A stretch of DNA of 64,000 nucleotides from Candidatus Heimdallarchaeota archaeon (lineage in GTDB: Archaea > Asgardarchaeota > Heimdallarchaeia > Hodarchaeales > Hodarchaeaceae): positions 2,460,913 to 2,524,912 of the forward strand of contig CP070695.1 in assembly GCA_020353515.1 (NCBI GenBank), in the 5' to 3' direction. The translations under genes were made by a program, and so were the position numbers. The notes beneath the pieces were generated by a model. That model had not been told where the DNA came from. It saw nothing but the letters and a program-made list of their open reading frames with translations, and did not search any database. This document shows positions 8,369 to 17,083 of the stretch, piece by piece; the first letter of the stretch is position 1, and the number at the start of each line of letters is the position of its first letter.

Positions 8369-9778
8369 ATGAGCAGTACGAAAAATATGAATACTGAGAA
8401 TGTAAGCACAAAAATAATGGCTTCTTATGGCTCAGGGAAATTTCTTACTGAATTCATTATGCAAGCTTTTGGAGTCGTTGTTTTCAAATTTTATGAGACT
8501 GTAATATTCGAAGATGCTTATGCTTGGCTCCCTACTTTAGCTTTTGTGATTTATTCTGTATATAATGCCTTCAATGATCCATTAATTGGATATATTACAG
8601 AAAAAAAGACGACACGATTTTCTGCAAAATATGGTAGACGGTTCCCGTGGATATTCATTGGATCTCTTCTCTGGGTGTTCTCATATGTTCTTATTTTTGC
8701 GGTTCCAGGCGGGTTAACTAGTGATCCTTATATAACGTTCATTTGGATGGTTTTAACTGTTTGTTTGTTTGATACGCTTTATTCATTATGGGATGTAAAT
8801 TATCAATCGATTTTTCCAGATAAGTTTCGATCTGAAAACGTCAGACAACGTACAATTGCAGTAGGTACTGCAGTTGGAGTTGTAGGGATAGCTTTAGGCT
8901 TTTTAATTCCCTCTGGTCTAGCTGACATTAATGTCATTGAACCATACCTCATAAATTCTATCCTAATTGCGTCAGTCGCATTTTTTGTTGTGTTCATTTT
9001 GATCCCGGGAACAAGGGAAACACCAGAGATGATTGAGCGATATATTGAAGATCGAAAGAAGAAAGGGGAAGAATCGTTTTTCAGTGAATTAATCAACGCA
9101 CTTAAAGAACGGAATTTTACAGCTTGGATTATTCTCTACTTCTTTTACCAGTCTGGTACAGTATCATTCACTGCAAGTATTCTTTACGTTGGTGACTACA
9201 TTTTGCCAGAGGGAGAAGGAACAACTATTATCTTTGTAGGCTTGCTAGCAGGAGCCTTAATCGCTATACCTATTTGGCAACGTATTAATTCACGAGTGAT
9301 ACAAAATAATCAACGTACTTTGATGATTGCTGCTATTGTTATGGCACTTTTCATTCTTCCAATTACATTACCTCAGATTAATAATTCCTTTGGATTTACT
9401 CTATTTGTATTCCTCGGAGGACTAGGTTTTGGGGGGTACTGGATGATTATGACTCCAGCATTAGCAGATGTAATTGATGAAATTGTTGTAAAGACAGGAA
9501 AGCGAAATGATGGAATTTTCATGGGTTTTCGAGCCTTTTTTGGACGTTTCGCTTTTGCTGTCCAGGCAATCTCTTTTTGGCTTGTTCACGAAATCACTGG
9601 ATTCAATGCTGATATTGAGACTCAATCAGAATCAGCAATCTTAGGAATACATATCCACATGGCATTATTACCAGCGATTTTCCTTTTGATTGGAGTTTTC
9701 ATATTTTGGAGACTGAATGACCTGAACTCAGAAAAAGTTGGAAGAATTAAGACAGAATTAAAAGATTTAGGGCTGTAA
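8369..9778 (+). CDS. GPH-type sugar:cation symporter (MFS superfamily)
   Basis: 469 residues with about 12 hydrophobic helices. The motif FNDPLIGYITEKKTTRFSAKYGRRFPWIFIGS near residues 68-97 is the hallmark of the glycoside-pentoside-hexuronide family (MelB-like, MFS_2). The second half has GGLGFGGYWMIMTPALADVIDE, also typical. Members move glycosides, pentosides or hexuronides with sodium or protons across the cell membrane. It lies about 1.8 kb past the sulfatase gene, and uptake of a sulfated sugar is a possible link, but they are not in one tight operon. The substrate cannot be read from sequence. Confidence 0.85.
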   Translation: MSSTKNMNTENVSTKIMASYGSGKFLTEFIMQAFGVVVFKFYETVIFEDAYAWLPTLAFVIYSVYNAFNDPLIGYITEKKTTRFSAKYGRRFPWIFIGSLLWVFSYVLIFAVPGGLTSDPYITFIWMVLTVCLFDTLYSLWDVNYQSIFPDKFRSENVRQRTIAVGTAVGVVGIALGFLIPSGLADINVIEPYLINSILIASVAFFVVFILIPGTRETPEMIERYIEDRKKKGEESFFSELINALKERNFTAWIILYFFYQSGTVSFTASILYVGDYILPEGEGTTIIFVGLLAGALIAIPIWQRINSRVIQNNQRTLMIAAIVMALFILPITLPQINNSFGFTLFVFLGGLGFGGYWMIMTPALADVIDEIVVKTGKRNDGIFMGFRAFFGRFAFAVQAISFWLVHEITGFNADIETQSESAILGIHIHMALLPAIFLLIGVFIFWRLNDLNSEKVGRIKTELKDLGL

Positions 9779-9821
9779 TCTCCAAACTCCATATTGATTA
9801 AAAGAGAAACGCTGATTACAT

Positions 9822-10502
9822 TTGAATATTCTAAAAACTTTAGCACGTAGTTTGACCATTCTTGGACCGATTTGCATAGCTATAGGATTCATAAGTATCT
9901 TCTTTTTACAGATTCATCTTGGAGAAATTACTCTACCTGGTTCCTTTCGCAGTGAAACATTTTATATGGAAAAAGGAAAATCCTATTCAATTAAAGCTTC
10001 AGGTACAAATTATCCTTTTGGATCCAGTGGTGGAGAAGTTACCTTTTTTTTAACTGGTGGAATGCCAGTTCTCAGTTTTAATATCTATTTCTCTTTTGAT
10101 GGTGATTCTACGTCCCAGGAGGTCATTATTGGTGATTTCACTGCTCCAGTTTCTGGAGATTATTACTTTCAATATGCTGAGGAATACAGTTCAATCCATA
10201 GACCTGTGAAGCTCATTGTTCAGGAATCATTAATTGAGCACTACATTGGATTTAATTCACTAGAAATTATGATTTTTGGAGTTATTCTGCTTATTGCAGG
10301 GTATATCTTACCTAAAGGGAGTGATTGGATAAACCGACGCATAGAAGCCCGTAGTACAGAGGAAAGACATGAATCAATTGAGATAGATGAAAGTTTTGAC
10401 ATCATAACTGAAGTAGGAGAGACTTCGTGTCCAAACTGTGGCTTTATTGATGAAGGAATTTATTGTAGCAATTGTGGATCTCGATTGAGAAATGACGGCT
10501 GA
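9822..10502 (+). CDS. Membrane protein with extracellular domain and cytosolic zinc ribbon
   Basis: 226 residues from a TTG at 9822; no ATG precedes the first membrane helix, so TTG is needed. Order: helix about 12-32 (TILGPICIAIGFISIFF), an outward beta-rich domain about 35-140 with YMEKGKSYSIKASG, a second helix about 150-168 (LEIMIFGVILLIAGYILP), and a C-terminal four-cysteine zinc ribbon (CPNCGF, YCSNCGSRLR). Such zinc-ribbon tails are common on archaeal membrane proteins of unknown role. It follows the GPH symporter by 43 bases and may share its transcript. Confidence 0.7.
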   Translation: MNILKTLARSLTILGPICIAIGFISIFFLQIHLGEITLPGSFRSETFYMEKGKSYSIKASGTNYPFGSSGGEVTFFLTGGMPVLSFNIYFSFDGDSTSQEVIIGDFTAPVSGDYYFQYAEEYSSIHRPVKLIVQESLIEHYIGFNSLEIMIFGVILLIAGYILPKGSDWINRRIEARSTEERHESIEIDESFDIITEVGETSCPNCGFIDEGIYCSNCGSRLRNDG

Positions 10503-10548
10503 ATCTTGGCTCAAATAGAGGAAGTACTTTCTTGAATAGACATAATAA

Positions 10549-11373
10549 TTATTCTTCATGCAGTTCTTCATGAAACTGTCCAAGAATCTCTTTAGGTAGA
10601 GCGTAGAATCCAGTCAATAAAATAGCTAAGGATACTAAATACATGTTAAACCATATGAACCAGATATATTTTAGCTCTTCAAAGTGCCAAGGAGCCCAAG
10701 CAAGATAAGCTATTCCAAAAAGAATGAAACCAGCTGAAATAATCCTTGGTGAATGTAATTCAGCGCCTTTTCCATAATTATACCATAATATTGCTAAAAT
10801 AAAGGCCATTGGTACAAATACCCAATATAAAAAGCCATACATCGTCAATTCGATGTCACGAAGGAGTATTAAGCCTACAATAAACCATAATTCTCCTAAT
10901 AAAAAGATCAAAAGAGCAGCTAGATAAGTCAATCTAGGAGAATCTGTATAAAGCTTAGTTACACCAATCCACATACCCGCAACCCACAGAATCATTGGTG
11001 TTCTCCAAATTAGAAAAATCACTGGATCCGTCATGTCTGCAAATTCGAAACCCCAAGCCTGCAATAGCAAACCCAATAATGTAATTGAATAAATGAGAAA
11101 TGAAGATCCCCATATGAGCTGAAAAGGAGCTTGTTCCAATGGTCTAGCTCTAGAAAAATAGCGAAATAGTAAATAGCCACCAATGATGAAAATGAGTATG
11201 AATCCTGAAAGTGAAGTCCCAAATAAATCGTAAGTAGTTTCTATCTCTGGTACAGCAAAACCCTTTGGTTTAGCTACTACTATGAGAGTCGTAAATATGT
11301 ATATAATTGCAACTATAACAATATATCCGCTATTGCGGGTTATATAATCAGTCATTTCATCTTTTATTGACAT
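10549..11373 (-). CDS. Seven-helix membrane protein, paralogue of 12726-13523
   Basis: About 274 residues with seven or eight hydrophobic helices and short loops. It aligns along its length with the product of 12726-13523: LIWGSSFLIYSITLLGL matches TIWGLSFLLYAFSFLGL, and GMWIGVTKLYTDSPRLTYLAALLIFLLGELWF matches the same region there. I do not recognise the family and no catalytic or retinal-binding residue is evident. ATG 11373 is preferred over a TTG at 11394. The ORF ends in an acidic tail (FHEELHEE). It may be a receptor-like or transport protein; this is not established. Confidence 0.7.
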   Translation of the reverse strand: MSIKDEMTDYITRNSGYIVIVAIIYIFTTLIVVAKPKGFAVPEIETTYDLFGTSLSGFILIFIIGGYLLFRYFSRARPLEQAPFQLIWGSSFLIYSITLLGLLLQAWGFEFADMTDPVIFLIWRTPMILWVAGMWIGVTKLYTDSPRLTYLAALLIFLLGELWFIVGLILLRDIELTMYGFLYWVFVPMAFILAILWYNYGKGAELHSPRIISAGFILFGIAYLAWAPWHFEELKYIWFIWFNMYLVSLAILLTGFYALPKEILGQFHEELHEE

Positions 11374-11414
11374 TGCACATCTACCTTGTATCAAATCGTG
11401 AACAGAGTTTTTGA

Positions 11415-11914
11415 TGTAATATTCAATTTGATTATAAGAGTTTTCTCCTAAATAACATAAATCACTTACAATTCTACTGGAGAGAGGTTAATACACATAA
11501 ATTCCCAGCAAGACTCTACTGCTTTAATGGCGTCCCTAATCTTCAAGAATTCGTCCTAGATAACTATCTGGGAAAGACATTCAATCTAACCCTGCTACAA
11601 AATTGTCCTGATTTAAAAAAATAAGTCTTTACAATGGCCACATTGATAAATTGGATCCCACCTCGCTAAAACATTGTCCTAGTTTACAGAAATTGACTCT
11701 ACTACATAACCGCCTGAAGGAATTGGATCTCTCTCCTCTAGAAAACCATCCATCCCTTGAGACAGTGAATTTATCAGGGAATAAATTTGAGAAAATTGAC
11801 CTTACTCCCTTAATAAATTTCCCAAATCTAAAAGTTGTTAATTTAAAATACAATTCATTAGAAATTCTTCCAACAGTAATCTTTAATCAGAAAGATCTAG
11901 AAATTATTCAATGA
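11415..11914 (+). pseudogene. Leucine-rich-repeat gene, frameshifted and without start
   Basis: The first frame (11415-11624) has no ATG and reads NGVPNLQEFVLDN and LTLLQNCPDLKK before stopping at TAA 11622-11624, directly after a run of seven A (11615-11621). Adding one A moves into a second frame that continues ISLYNGHIDKLDPTSLKHCP, QKLTLLHNRLKELDLSPL and VNLSGNKFEKIDLTPL up to the stop at 11914. Both parts share the same LRR pattern, so they were one gene. The missing N-terminus and the shift suggest a decayed gene, though an assembly error in the A run is possible. LRR proteins usually bind other proteins. Confidence 0.7.
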
Positions 11915-12013
11915 GAATCCTCGTTTATTATTCCACTAAACAAAAAGTAGAATTAAACTACTTTCTCCTATATGGCGCTCTTCAACTCTTTACCAGCATA
12001 ACTAATTAGATTT

Positions 12014-12574
12014 TTAACCCTCTTGTCTTTCTGAGACAACAACCTTAAGAGCATTCAAAAATTCTTCCTCCGTCTCTGGAAAATTCTGTTCAAAAAATGC
12101 TAGTGAGATCAAAGTTCTTGTACGTGCAACTCCTCCCATTTGTGATATCTTTACTAAATTAACTCGAAGGGTATCAATGGTTCGAGTGCGCATTTTTACT
12201 AGTATATCTTCTTGGCCTGCCACATAGTGAATTTCTACAATCTCCAGTTCCTTCATTCTGGATAAAATTTGTGTATGAACGTCTAGTTGTCTATCATGAT
12301 AGCTACCAAGTTCAATTAATGTTTGGAGTTCAATTAATATGAAAACTGTGATTTCTTTCCCTAATTTCTTATCATTTGCTAAAACAGCATATTTAATGAC
12401 TCCATCACTCTCAAGTCTTTTAATTCGCTTCTGAACTGATTGTCTCGAGAGTTTTACCTTTCTTTTAGCTAGTTCGTCTACTATTCCTTTATGGGTAATT
12501 TTAGGTCTATTTTGTAGTATTTTTACGATGTCTCTATCTTTGAAATCAATAGTAATCTCGTTATCATAACTCAC
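12014..12574 (-). CDS. Lrp/AsnC-family transcriptional regulator
   Basis: 186 residues. The N-terminal helix-turn-helix (about 10-65: KDRDIVKILQNRPKITHKGI, LSRQSVQKRIKRLESDGVIK) and a C-terminal RAM-like ligand domain (about 70-165, with VEIHYVAGQEDILVKM) define the family. Such proteins respond to amino acids or other small ligands and bind DNA as dimers. The start is GTG 12574; the ATG two bases upstream runs straight into TGA. An AT-rich box, cttatatattc (12591-12601), lies about 20 bases before it, which fits a near-leaderless transcript, and GAGG lies between. It sits between two membrane-protein paralogues and may regulate them. Confidence 0.88.
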   Translation of the reverse strand: MSYDNEITIDFKDRDIVKILQNRPKITHKGIVDELAKRKVKLSRQSVQKRIKRLESDGVIKYAVLANDKKLGKEITVFILIELQTLIELGSYHDRQLDVHTQILSRMKELEIVEIHYVAGQEDILVKMRTRTIDTLRVNLVKISQMGGVARTRTLISLAFFEQNFPETEEEFLNALKVVVSERQEG

Positions 12575-12677
12575 ATTTTTTACCTCTACAGAATATATAA
12601 GTGCGCTTTAACTATTTAAGTCCAATTGTCCAAGGTTAAAATAAGGTGATTAAAGTTGCATTGGTGCTATATCAAGC

Positions 12678-12687
12678 TTTATATAAA
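12678..12687 (+). promoter_or_regulatory. TATA box of the second seven-helix protein gene
   Basis: The box tttatataaa lies about 40 bases before the ATG at 12726, a spacing that allows a short leader of roughly 15-20 bases. It is in the 151-base region divergent from the Lrp-like regulator gene, where that regulator could bind. Confidence 0.45.
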
Positions 12688-12725
12688 TAACACTGTGTCA
12701 GGTTACCCAGATAAGAGTTGATGAA

Positions 12726-13523
12726 ATGAAGACAAGAGATTTACACGAAAATCATTATCAACAAATTGTTGAGTTTGGGCGCTCTCGTCCTTGGTTACCC
12801 TTAGTTGGAATAATATATGCTTCAGTGGCCGCAATCGTATTAACACAATATTCTTCCTTCTTTATTCCAGAGTTAAGCATTTCTACAGTTCAATTTTCGC
12901 TATCTCTAAGTGCTTTACTCATCTTATCAGCAATTGGTCTCTACTTACTCTCTAATAACTACCAAACTATTTGGGGATTATCATTCCTCCTATATGCATT
13001 TTCCTTTCTTGGACTTTGTTTGAGGATATTTGGTCTTCCTTTAACTGACATAAACAATCCCCTAATTTTCCATATTTGGCTATTACCTATAATATTCTTC
13101 GCTTCTGGGGTGTGGATTGGTACTAGTAGGCTTTTCTCAGAAAATAACAAGTTAAATTATCTTCCTGCACTTTTAATTCTATTAGGTGGAGAAAGTTGGT
13201 TCCTAATTGGATTTTTCATATTAAAAGATGCCACACTGACGGTTTTTGTGCTAATATATGGTTTATTTATACCAGTAGTCTTGTTTTTCACTTATAGCTG
13301 GTTTCGTTTAGCAAAAACCTCGATATTTGTTTCCCCCTGGTTTCTATCTCTTGGTTTTCTGTTGATGGCTATAGCGTACTTTTTCTGGAATCCTTGGATG
13401 TCTAGTGATCTCGATCAACTGTATGGTTTCTTTTTCGTAATTTTCAATGTCGCACTTGGAATGATCTTAGGTGGATTTTTCATCTTATCAAGAGATTTGA
13501 CAAAGTACCCAGAAACTTCTTAG
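12726..13523 (+). CDS. Seven-helix membrane protein, paralogue of 10549-11373
   Basis: 265 residues with seven or eight hydrophobic helices, a soluble N-terminus of about 20 residues and almost no loops. It is similar along its whole length to the product at 10549-11373, including an IWIGT/GTSRL-type turn (GVWIGTSRLFSENNKLNYLPALLILLGGESWF in part) and a W-rich last third (YFFWNPWMSSDL). I recognise no known family, and no lysine that would suggest a rhodopsin. Divergent from the Lrp-like regulator. Role unknown; a receptor or transporter is possible. Confidence 0.7.
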   Translation: MKTRDLHENHYQQIVEFGRSRPWLPLVGIIYASVAAIVLTQYSSFFIPELSISTVQFSLSLSALLILSAIGLYLLSNNYQTIWGLSFLLYAFSFLGLCLRIFGLPLTDINNPLIFHIWLLPIIFFASGVWIGTSRLFSENNKLNYLPALLILLGGESWFLIGFFILKDATLTVFVLIYGLFIPVVLFFTYSWFRLAKTSIFVSPWFLSLGFLLMAIAYFFWNPWMSSDLDQLYGFFFVIFNVALGMILGGFFILSRDLTKYPETS

Positions 13524-13692
13524 GTACACAGACTAGAGGATAATGTCTCTAGTCTAATTCTTTTTTCTTAAATTTTTATCTGATTATTTACGTTCTAGGA
13601 TTTTTAGATGCTAGTTTATTTGATATATATTCTATTGATAGAGTATTTATTGCAGGAATAGGAAGTATCAAAATTAAACCATTTATGATGGG

Positions 13693-13705
13693 GAGAATAA
13701 TTCTC
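13693..13705. promoter_or_regulatory. Perfect 6-bp inverted repeat upstream of DUF362 gene
   Basis: GAGAAT-A-ATTCTC is a perfect inverted repeat with one central base, ending 28 bases before the TTG start at 13734. Its size and place suit a dimeric regulator's operator. A TATA-like stretch gatatatatt lies at about 13621-13630. Confidence 0.3.
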
Positions 13706-13733
13706 ATAAATGACAATTATTTGAGGATTATTC

Positions 13734-15404
13734 TTGAAAACTTCCGATAACTCATCTGTTCCTCTCACTCATTATATCCGTAAAACTTTTACTAGAGAGA
13801 GGCTTAGAAAAAACCTTATTTTCATTGGTATAATTAATTTCGTATGGTTATTCTTCCGAACAGGATCTAAACCATCAAGAATTACCTATCCATGTCAGCA
13901 AGCAGCTATTAACAATCTTTCAATTTCTTTAAGTGCAATCGCTCCACATACCATTATAACATCAGTTTTCACAACATTAAAGGCATCTTTGGCTAAAAGT
14001 AAGACTATTTTCCTGTTAATACTTATAACTGCAGTGGTTACTGGTGGGCTATTTCTGAGGTCTCAAACTGAGATTAGTCCTCAAGAAGTCATTCTGTCAT
14101 TTGAATCTAAGCAGGCCACAGACTTTCCTGCATCTGATATTTACATCGTAAATGGCCGAAAAGCAGCCCACTTCCCAGAATTGATTTCCTTAATGAGTTC
14201 AAATGATTTATTCTTCTATCAATCGGATGTTGAAGGAGCATTCCAAAATCCCAAGGGATTAATTAATCAGAACGATGTAATACTTCTGAAGTTCAACTCA
14301 CAATGGCCAGCACGCGGGGGAACAAATACTGATCTATTAAAAGAGGTTATTCAAGCAATTATTGACCATCCAGAGGGATTTAAGGGGGAAATAATAGTTG
14401 CTGATAATGGTCAGGGGCGTGGACATTTGGATTGGTACTATGCCAATGCAGAAAACCACTCCCAATCAACCCAAGATGTTGTAGATTTATTTTCTTCTTC
14501 TTACAACGTTTCAACTTACGATTGGCAAACTATTAGAGACACCTCTGTTAATGAGTATTCCGAAGGGGATATTTCGGATGGTTATGTTGTCTATGACACC
14601 CCCGATCCTGAAACACAGATCTACGTTTCCTATCCTAAATTTGAAACCGAATTTGGGACTCATATTAGTTTCAAATATGGGATTTGGAACGGGACAGGAT
14701 ATGAAAAGCAACTCAAAGTGATTAACATGCCTGTTTTGAAATCTCATGAGATCTATGGAGTTACTGCAGCTACTAAAAATTATATGGGGGTACAAACAGA
14801 AATTCTAAATGGGGGATTGGCAAATGGCCATGAATCTGTTGCTACAGGAGGAATGGGAACTTTGATGGTTGAATTTGGACTTCCAACTCTGAATATTATT
14901 GATGCAATATGGGTAAATGCGAATCCATACCCTTCCACACTTACGGGACCTTATACAGGTTATAGTGAGGCAACCAGAGTCAATATCCTTTTAGTAGGAG
15001 TAGACCCAATTGCTCTTGACTATTGGGCTGCTAAACATATTCTTATTGAAACTGCTAAATTAACTGGATTTAATGATACACAGACTCTTGATCCTGATAA
15101 TGTTCAAAGGTGGGGACTAAATGAAGCATATGGAGTTTGGTTAAATCTAACAAAAGAAGAAATAAGAAGAGGAGGATATAATGTGACAACCAACGAAGAT
15201 TGTATGAATATCTTTGTACACGAAGATTATTCACTAATTAGTTCTTCAATGAGTTCCTCTAGTTCTCAAATATCAACAAATTCTTCTACGACAAGTAAAA
15301 CAAGCCCTCCAAATCAAACTACAGGATTTGGGATAGTCGCTCTGATTTCAAGTTTAATAGTGTTCACAGCTTTAGTTTTCAGACGAAAAAGAAACAGTTC
15401 ATAA
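13734..15404 (+). CDS. DUF362-family surface protein with C-terminal anchor
   Basis: 556 residues from TTG 13734, which has GAGG nine bases upstream. An N-terminal part carries the phrase FFRTGSKPSRITYPCQQAA followed by a helix (about 88-107). The body (about 120-500) matches the DUF362 family, with DVILLKFNSQWPARGGTNTD, MPVLKSHEIYGVTAATKNYMG and GVDPIALDYWAAKHIL. The end is a Ser/Thr-rich linker (about 510-532), one membrane helix and a basic tail RRKRNSS, the layout of archaeal surface proteins that are anchored or sorted by the C-terminus. The iron-sulfur part found in some DUF362 proteins is absent. The function of the family is not settled. It overlaps the convergent hydrolase gene by six bases. 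Confidence 0.78.
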   Translation: MKTSDNSSVPLTHYIRKTFTRERLRKNLIFIGIINFVWLFFRTGSKPSRITYPCQQAAINNLSISLSAIAPHTIITSVFTTLKASLAKSKTIFLLILITAVVTGGLFLRSQTEISPQEVILSFESKQATDFPASDIYIVNGRKAAHFPELISLMSSNDLFFYQSDVEGAFQNPKGLINQNDVILLKFNSQWPARGGTNTDLLKEVIQAIIDHPEGFKGEIIVADNGQGRGHLDWYYANAENHSQSTQDVVDLFSSSYNVSTYDWQTIRDTSVNEYSEGDISDGYVVYDTPDPETQIYVSYPKFETEFGTHISFKYGIWNGTGYEKQLKVINMPVLKSHEIYGVTAATKNYMGVQTEILNGGLANGHESVATGGMGTLMVEFGLPTLNIIDAIWVNANPYPSTLTGPYTGYSEATRVNILLVGVDPIALDYWAAKHILIETAKLTGFNDTQTLDPDNVQRWGLNEAYGVWLNLTKEEIRRGGYNVTTNEDCMNIFVHEDYSLISSSMSSSSSQISTNSSTTSKTSPPNQTTGFGIVALISSLIVFTALVFRRKRNSS

Positions 15405-16277
15405 TACAGTAGAGATTATTTCTTCTCCGTGATTTATTACTGCTGATAGATGACCTTCGTTCTGAAAGATCTTTGCTGTAGCCTTAGGAATCATATCGGT
15501 AAAGGGGTGGACAAAAAGACTGTTAGGATCTTGATCACCTGCACAGACAAATATTTTGATATTTGAAGAAAGATCTTGTAAGTTGAAGCCCCAAGAGCTT
15601 GCAAAGATTTTGTATTCCTGAATTATTCCCCGAGTTCCTTGTTTCATCCCTTCAACACCACATTCATAAAATTTGGGAAAAAAATCTGTTTCTACTATCA
15701 GCTTCCTGTCTGCTTCTGGAAGGTTACTGTTTCTTAGAGTCATTTTTTGGAAAATATCCATTGATTTCATTCCACGTAGCTGTAACCGCATGATTGGTTT
15801 AAAGACCCAAGACATGGAACGAGCTAAGAAAAAAGTTGTCCGAAAAGCTCTTGGATACTTCTTCCACGCTTCTTTCAGATCAATGGAACCAGTACTACTT
15901 ATCATTCCACAACCCGTTATTCGTTCAGGTATGCTATAAGCGCATGCAGCTACGTGCGGTCCTCCTCCTGAAACACCTGCAATCGCAAATTTGTCTATTC
16001 CTAGATGATCTGCTAATTCTTTGACATCCGATGGCCAATCGAGAAGCACCCTATTCCTTTGAAATGAAGATAATCCAATTCCAGGACGGTCAGGGGCAAT
16101 AACATGAATGTTATGCTGATTAACAATTGTTTCGATAAATTGGATTTCAAGTCTCGAACTACCTCCACCATGAAACCAAAATAATGTTTGATTACCCTGA
16201 TTTCCTACTTCAGCATATCCTAAGATTCGACCATCCTTTAAAGTGATTGTTTGGGATAAATTTTCTTTAGAGACCAT
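15399..16277 (-). CDS. Alpha/beta hydrolase
   Basis: 292 residues. The fold is shown by FWFHGGGSSR (oxyanion region, residues 33-42), VIAPDRPGIGLSS, the nucleophile elbow GVSGGG near residue 100, a probable acid in CAGDQDPN and a catalytic His in NEGHLS. These give a Ser-Asp-His triad of an esterase or related enzyme. No signal peptide, so it is cytosolic. It is the last gene of the minus-strand run that begins at 21569, 53 bases after the HAD gene. The substrate is unknown. Confidence 0.88.
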   Translation of the reverse strand: MVSKENLSQTITLKDGRILGYAEVGNQGNQTLFWFHGGGSSRLEIQFIETIVNQHNIHVIAPDRPGIGLSSFQRNRVLLDWPSDVKELADHLGIDKFAIAGVSGGGPHVAACAYSIPERITGCGMISSTGSIDLKEAWKKYPRAFRTTFFLARSMSWVFKPIMRLQLRGMKSMDIFQKMTLRNSNLPEADRKLIVETDFFPKFYECGVEGMKQGTRGIIQEYKIFASSWGFNLQDLSSNIKIFVCAGDQDPNSLFVHPFTDMIPKATAKIFQNEGHLSAVINHGEEIISTVL

Positions 16278-16330
16278 TTGAGTTTCCTTCTACCTCTTAG
16301 AATCCACCTAAGACCAGTTTTGTCAATATT

Positions 16331-17032
16331 CTATAAAGTCAATGTTAGATCCAATATATTTTTACCTACGATTGGAATGACTGCAACTGGTTGATAATCA
16401 ACTTCTGTGAGTGAGGGGAGTCCAAAAACACCAGTTTTAACAAGAATTATTCTTACTCCTGATCGTTTAGCAGCCAATAAATCGACTATGGTATCTCCTA
16501 CAAAGACCACTTCATCAATTGAGACCCCTAATTTCTTAATTGCATAATATATTGGTATTGGAGACGGTTTCCAATATCCAATGCTTTTTGAATCTACTAG
16601 AACATCAAAATAGTGTAAAAATGGGGCAAATCTCTTTCGTAAAAGGCGAGGTGATCCATTGGAAACAATAGCTAGTTTAAATCCTCTTTGTTTTAATTTC
16701 TGTAATGTTTCTGGCACTTTGGGGAACACATGGATCTCTTGATCCCACTTGAGAAACTGCCATGTGATACGCAGTAATCCCTGAAGTAGTCTTACCCATG
16801 AGATTCTAAAGTCTGCTTTTATTCCTCTGAAGAGCTGAAAACTGAACCAAGAATGTTTGTACCACCCACCATTTCGTCTTAAATTGTAAAAAGTGCCTAA
16901 GCGTTTAAGGTACTTTTTAACCTTCCTTCGGGTTGGGATCTCCATAAATTCTTGTGCGATTAACTGGGGAAACAGGCGTAAGGTATTAACAAGTGTCCCA
17001 TCAAGATCAAAGAGTATTGCTTTGAGTGCCAA
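16331..17032 (-). CDS. HAD-superfamily phosphatase
   Basis: 233 residues. The HAD motifs are all present: FDLDGTLVN at residues 8-16 (nucleophile Asp), AIVSNGSPRLL (motif II), WKPSPIPI with a lysine (motif III) and FVGDTIVDLLAAKRSG (motif IV). A helical cap lies between motifs I and II, as in subclass I enzymes such as phosphoglycolate phosphatase. A basic, Trp-rich cap (NGGWYKHSWFSFQLF) is less usual. It lies in the minus-strand operon between the ICMT-like and hydrolase genes. The phosphorylated substrate is unknown. Confidence 0.88.
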   Translation of the reverse strand: MALKAILFDLDGTLVNTLRLFPQLIAQEFMEIPTRRKVKKYLKRLGTFYNLRRNGGWYKHSWFSFQLFRGIKADFRISWVRLLQGLLRITWQFLKWDQEIHVFPKVPETLQKLKQRGFKLAIVSNGSPRLLRKRFAPFLHYFDVLVDSKSIGYWKPSPIPIYYAIKKLGVSIDEVVFVGDTIVDLLAAKRSGVRIILVKTGVFGLPSLTEVDYQPVAVIPIVGKNILDLTLTL

Positions 17033-17083
17033 ACTTTATGTATCCTTTCTCCTAAACACTCGCCAAATACCTATTACTAGATT

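Noticed and set aside
10549..13523. Rhodopsin identity for the two seven-helix proteins
   Set aside because: No lysine was found in the last helix at a retinal-binding position and no conserved rhodopsin motif was seen.
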